Below, piece by piece: positions 60,743 to 64,000 of a stretch of DNA of 64,000 nucleotides. Both the position numbers and the translations under genes were made by a program. This DNA is from Pseudomonas duriflava (lineage in GTDB: Bacteria > Pseudomonadota > Gammaproteobacteria > Pseudomonadales > Pseudomonadaceae), in the NCBI RefSeq assembly GCF_007830155.1, contig NZ_VLKY01000009.1:62001-126000 (forward strand), given 5' to 3'. The notes under the pieces were generated by a model. The model saw only the letters and a program-made list of their open reading frames with translations. It was not told the DNA's origin and did no database searches. How positions within the stretch are numbered: position 1 is the stretch's first letter; each line of letters opens with the position of its first letter.

Positions 60743-61507
60743 ATGACTGGCGAACATGAAAATCTAGTTCGATCTCAATTTGGCTCGACTGCAGAATCTT
60801 ATCTAAGCAGCAGCGTACATGCTCAGGGTACCGAGTTTGCAGAAATGCGCGAGCAGGTCGCTAAACGTGAGCAGGCTAAGGTTCTGGATCTGGGATGTGG
60901 CGCCGGTCATGTCAGCTATAACGTGGCTCCTGTAGCCGGTTCGGTCGTTGCGCTAGACCTTTCTGAAGAAATGTTGGCCATCGTTAAGCGTACGGCACAA
61001 GAGCAGGGTTTGGACAATATTACCGTCCAACCTGGGATGGCCGAGCGTTTACCTTTTGGTGATGCCAGTTTCGATTTTGTCTTTAGTCGTTATTCTGCCC
61101 ATCATTGGCGTGATATCGGCTCGGCATTAAGCGAGGTTCGTCGTGTATTGCGGGTCGGTGGGCAGGCAGCGTTCGTGGATGTTGTATCGCCTGCGAGTCC
61201 ACGGCTGGATACCTATCTGCAGACAGTAGAAATTTTGCGAGACAATAGTCATGTTCGTGACTATTCGATGGCGGAATGGCTGCAGCTTCTGGGTGTAGCG
61301 CGCCTGGGCGTTACGCGTTGTGTCAGGCAGCGACTTCGCTTGGATTTCGATACGTGGACAGAGCGCATGAACACGCCGGAGCCTATGCGTCAGGCTATCC
61401 GTACCTTGCAGGGCCGTATTGGCCAAGAGGTACGGCATTATTATGAGATCGACCGTAACGGCTCTTTTTGCGTTGACGTCATGGTGCTATGGGCACAGCC
61501 GCTTTAA
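60743..61507 (+). CDS. Class I SAM-dependent methyltransferase
   Basis: The 254-residue protein has motif I VLDLGCGAGHVSYN (about 49-62), VVALDLSEEML, the FVFSRYSAHHWRDI motif and LRVGGQAAFVDVVSP. It belongs to the UbiE/Methyltransf_11 group; its substrate is unknown. It is embedded between leuD and leuB, ten bases after leuD, a position conserved in Pseudomonas, so it is co-expressed with leucine synthesis genes without a known reason. Confidence 0.92.
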   Translation: MTGEHENLVRSQFGSTAESYLSSSVHAQGTEFAEMREQVAKREQAKVLDLGCGAGHVSYNVAPVAGSVVALDLSEEMLAIVKRTAQEQGLDNITVQPGMAERLPFGDASFDFVFSRYSAHHWRDIGSALSEVRRVLRVGGQAAFVDVVSPASPRLDTYLQTVEILRDNSHVRDYSMAEWLQLLGVARLGVTRCVRQRLRLDFDTWTERMNTPEPMRQAIRTLQGRIGQEVRHYYEIDRNGSFCVDVMVLWAQPL

Positions 61508-61561
61508 TCACAAGCAGCGCTGATGTGTTGCTTTTACTTTACATGGATAAGCGAGAAAAAG

Positions 61562-62644
61562 ATGAGTAAGCAGATCCTCGTTCTGCCAGGCGATGGTATC
61601 GGTCCTGAAATCATGGCGGAAGCCGTCAAGGTTCTGAATCGAGTCAACGAGCAGTATTCGTTGGGTTTCGAGCTCACCGAAGATGTCATTGGTGGTGCGG
61701 CCATTGACAAGCATGGTGTGCCGCTGGCTGATGAGACTTTGGCGAAAGCACGTGCGGCCGATGCTGTATTGTTAGGCGCTGTAGGTGGTCCGAAATGGGA
61801 CAAGCTCGACCGGGCCATTCGTCCCGAGAAAGGACTGCTAAAGATTCGGTCGGAGCTGGGGTTGTTCGCGAATCTACGTCCGGCCATTCTCTATCCGCAA
61901 CTGGCCGAGGCCTCCACCCTCAAGCCAGAGGTTGTTTCTGGTCTGGACATTCTGATCGTGCGCGAGCTGACAGGTGGTATCTATTTCGGTGGTCCACGTG
62001 GTATTCGGACACTAGAAAACGGTGAGCGCGAAGGCTATAACACGCTTCCTTACAGCGAGAGCGAAATCCGTCGTATCGCCCGGGTTGGCTTTGATATGGC
62101 GCGCGTGCGCGGCAAGAAATTATGCTCGGTAGACAAAGCTAATGTTATGGAGTCCAGCCAGCTCTGGCGCGAAATTGTTGAAGAGGTTGCACAAGAGTAT
62201 CCGGACGTCGAGCTTTCCCATATGTATGTAGATAATGCTGCCATGCAGCTAGTCCGTGCGCCTAAGCAGTTTGACGTTATGGTCACCGATAATATGTTTG
62301 GCGACATTTTGTCGGATGAGGCCTCTATGCTGACAGGATCAATCGGCATGTTGCCGTCGGCTTCTCTGGATGCCCATAACAAGGGGATGTATGAGCCATG
62401 TCATGGCTCGGCTCCTGATATTGCCGGGCAGGGTATCGCCAATCCATTGGCGACTATTCTGTCGGTTTCGATGATGCTTCGTTACAGTTTCAATCAACTC
62501 GAAGCTGCCAATGCAATCGAGCAGGCTGTAAGTAAAGTATTGGATCAAAAATTGCGTACCGGCGATATCTGGTCCGAGGGATGCCAAAAAATAGGCACCC
62601 GTGAAATGGGTGAGGCGGTAGTCGCGGCGCTCGCGGCTGAGTAA
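61562..62644 (+). CDS. leuB: 3-isopropylmalate dehydrogenase
   Basis: From ATG 61562 the product has 360 residues. It has [17 protein letters not shown] at the N-terminus, [10 protein letters not shown], the active-site [14 protein letters not shown], and the metal/NAD site [14 protein letters not shown] and [13 protein letters not shown]. It oxidises and decarboxylates 3-isopropylmalate with NAD. Confidence 0.97.
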   Translation: MSKQILVLPGDGIGPEIMAEAVKVLNRVNEQYSLGFELTEDVIGGAAIDKHGVPLADETLAKARAADAVLLGAVGGPKWDKLDRAIRPEKGLLKIRSELGLFANLRPAILYPQLAEASTLKPEVVSGLDILIVRELTGGIYFGGPRGIRTLENGEREGYNTLPYSESEIRRIARVGFDMARVRGKKLCSVDKANVMESSQLWREIVEEVAQEYPDVELSHMYVDNAAMQLVRAPKQFDVMVTDNMFGDILSDEASMLTGSIGMLPSASLDAHNKGMYEPCHGSAPDIAGQGIANPLATILSVSMMLRYSFNQLEAANAIEQAVSKVLDQKLRTGDIWSEGCQKIGTREMGEAVVAALAAE

Positions 62645-62700
62645 TCTGTATGGCTGGTCGGAGTGCTTCCGGCCTCCATCTATAACAAAGGGCAGTAGCA

Positions 62701-63813
62701 ATGAAGCGTGTAGGTCTAATCGGTTGGCGCGGTATGGTGGGATCCGTGCTCATGCAGCGCATGTTGGATGAGCGGGATTTCGACTTGATCGAGCCGGTGT
62801 TCTTTACTACCTCCAATGTGGGTGGCGAAGGTCCTTCAATTGGCAAAGAAATCGCGCCGCTGAAAGATGCCTACAGCATTGATGAGCTCAAAAGTCTCGA
62901 CGTGATCCTGACCTGTCAGGGTGGCGACTACACCAATGAGGTTTTTCCTCGATTGCGTGAGGCTGGTTGGAACGGTTACTGGATAGATGCGGCTTCCAGC
63001 CTGCGCATGAAAGATGATGCCGTTATCATTCTGGATCCGGTCAATCGTCGTGTCATCGATCAGGCGTTGAACGAAGGCACTAAGAATTATATTGGTGGCA
63101 ACTGTACGGTTAGTCTGATGCTTATGTCATTAGGCGGGCTTTTTGAGGCTGGCTTAGTGGAATGGGTGAGCGCCATGACTTACCAGGCTGCTTCTGGTGC
63201 CGGTGCGCAGAACATGCGCGAGCTTATCCGTCAGATGGGCGCCACATATAACAGCGTGGCGGATGAACTGGCGAACCCAGCTAGCGCCATTCTCGATATT
63301 GACCGCAAGGTGGCTGAAACCCTGCGCGGCGATTCTTTCCCAACCGAGAGTTTCGGTGTGCCGCTAGCGGGCAGCTTGATTCCTTGGATCGACAAAGAGC
63401 TGCCTAATGGACAAAGTCGCGAAGAGTGGAAGGGGCAGGCAGAAACTAACAAGATCCTGGGACGTTTCAACAATCCGATTCCAGTCGATGGTATGTGTGT
63501 ACGCATTGGAGCCATGCGTTGTCACAGTCAAGCGTTGACCATCAAGCTTAATAAAGATGTGCCGTTGTCAGATATCGAGGGTTTAATCAGCCAGCATAAT
63601 CCCTGGGTCAAGCTGGTTCCCAATCAGCGTGAGGCATCTATGCGCGAGCTGACGCCAGCTGCGGTTACAGGTACTTTAAGCGTTCCGGTTGGTCGCTTGC
63701 GTAAGCTGAACATGGGGTCGCATTTCCTTGGAGCCTTTACCGTTGGTGATCAGCTTCTGTGGGGGGCTGCTGAGCCACTACGCCGAATGCTTCGTATCCT
63801 GCTTGAGCGTTAG
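62701..63813 (+). CDS. asd: Aspartate-semialdehyde dehydrogenase
   Basis: The 370-residue protein has the NADP-binding [19 protein letters not shown] and catalytic Cys135 in GGNCTVSLM, the same residue number as in E. coli. It reduces aspartyl phosphate made by LysC to aspartate semialdehyde, precursor of lysine, diaminopimelate, threonine and methionine. It follows leuB by 56 bases. Confidence 0.97.
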   Translation: MKRVGLIGWRGMVGSVLMQRMLDERDFDLIEPVFFTTSNVGGEGPSIGKEIAPLKDAYSIDELKSLDVILTCQGGDYTNEVFPRLREAGWNGYWIDAASSLRMKDDAVIILDPVNRRVIDQALNEGTKNYIGGNCTVSLMLMSLGGLFEAGLVEWVSAMTYQAASGAGAQNMRELIRQMGATYNSVADELANPASAILDIDRKVAETLRGDSFPTESFGVPLAGSLIPWIDKELPNGQSREEWKGQAETNKILGRFNNPIPVDGMCVRIGAMRCHSQALTIKLNKDVPLSDIEGLISQHNPWVKLVPNQREASMRELTPAAVTGTLSVPVGRLRKLNMGSHFLGAFTVGDQLLWGAAEPLRRMLRILLER

Positions 63814-63883
63814 TAGTAAGGGGAGCTTTCAAGCTTCTCTTATGGATTTGGCTGCACGATTGGCCTGTGACGATTGAAACTAG

Positions 63884-63916
63884 AGAAGGTGGCCGTTAGA
63901 GTGCCGCCTTCTTTTA
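63884..63916 (+). terminator. Intrinsic terminator after asd
   Basis: AGAAGG-T-GGC pairs with GCC-G-CCTTCT around a 9-base loop, followed by TTTAT. It separates asd from the next gene. Confidence 0.65.
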
Positions 63917-63932
63917 TATATCAGGCCTATTC

Positions 63933-64000
63933 ATGAGCTCACTTCCTTCGATAGCTATTGTCGGTGCTACTGGTGCCGTGGGTGAGGCCCTGGTTGCCTT
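63933..64000 (+). CDS. Second aspartate-semialdehyde dehydrogenase-like gene, 5' end only
   Basis: The frame starting at ATG 63933 reads SSLPSIAIVGATGAVGEALVA and runs off the window. The GATGAVGE pattern is the nucleotide-binding loop of the Asd/ArgC family. In P. aeruginosa a second Asd-like gene (Usg-1 type) follows asd at this place, so that identity is likely. Confidence 0.8.
   Translation, partial: MSSLPSIAIVGATGAVGEALVA

Overview
The window is a gammaproteobacterial chromosome segment, most likely from a Pseudomonas in the broad sense. It has the arginine succinyltransferase genes aruCFGDBE followed by alaS-lysC-csrA (rsmA) and tRNA genes, the block leuC-leuD-methyltransferase-leuB-asd, and a run of quiP-like acylase, GST, SEC-C protein, LEA lipoprotein, YchJ, OmpA lipoproteins, dinG and pdxH. 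These blocks and their internal order are those I recall from Pseudomonas aeruginosa. By eye the base composition is only moderately GC-rich, lower than P. aeruginosa, so a lower-GC lineage such as the P. luteola group is possible (inference). No transposase, integrase, phage gene or CRISPR array was seen.

Layout. 1-7.1 kb: end of a membrane protein gene, a DUF2726/zinc-ribbon protein, and the ligase-associated exonuclease and ATP-dependent ligase pair. The pair is split by a DUF2254 membrane protein gene on the other strand. A GGDEF-EAL protein follows. 7.4-22.6 kb: nitrate assimilation cluster (cobA, nitrate reductase, a NirB-like flavoprotein that stops before the siroheme half, a thioesterase, a PP2C phosphatase-kinase fusion, nasA transporter, nasT, nasS), with a two-gene unit of unknown function and a CHASE3-GAF-GGDEF cyclase inside it. 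22.6-37.8 kb: acylase, GST, small SEC-C proteins, lipoproteins, a subtilisin autotransporter gene interrupted by an amber codon, dinG, a serine hydrolase and pdxH. 37.8-41.6 kb: cdaR, gntP and glycerate kinase. 42.5-50.1 kb: arginine succinyltransferase pathway. 50.2-55.6 kb: threonine aldolase, alaS, lysC, csrA. 55.7-56.1 kb: one tRNA-Ser and two identical tRNA-Arg genes. 56.2-64 kb: thioesterase, dusC, a LysR regulator, the leu genes and asd.

The most striking structure is regulatory. Four transcription units of the nitrate cluster (cobA, the flavoprotein-nitrate reductase operon, nasA, and nasS-nasT itself) each begin with the same RNA architecture: two small hairpins with hexanucleotide loops having A at position 1 and G at position 4, the second overlapping the 5' arm of an intrinsic terminator. 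This is the known ANTAR-protein target motif, and nasT encodes an ANTAR protein. Just upstream of each leader lies a GG-N10-GC sigma-54 promoter, and three have an NtrC-like dyad further upstream. The DNA therefore reads as a four-unit regulon gated twice: nitrogen limitation at initiation, nitrate/nitrite at termination. The nasS-nasT operon appears to be under its own antiterminator. The window encodes no siroheme nitrite reductase and no nirD, although cobA is present.
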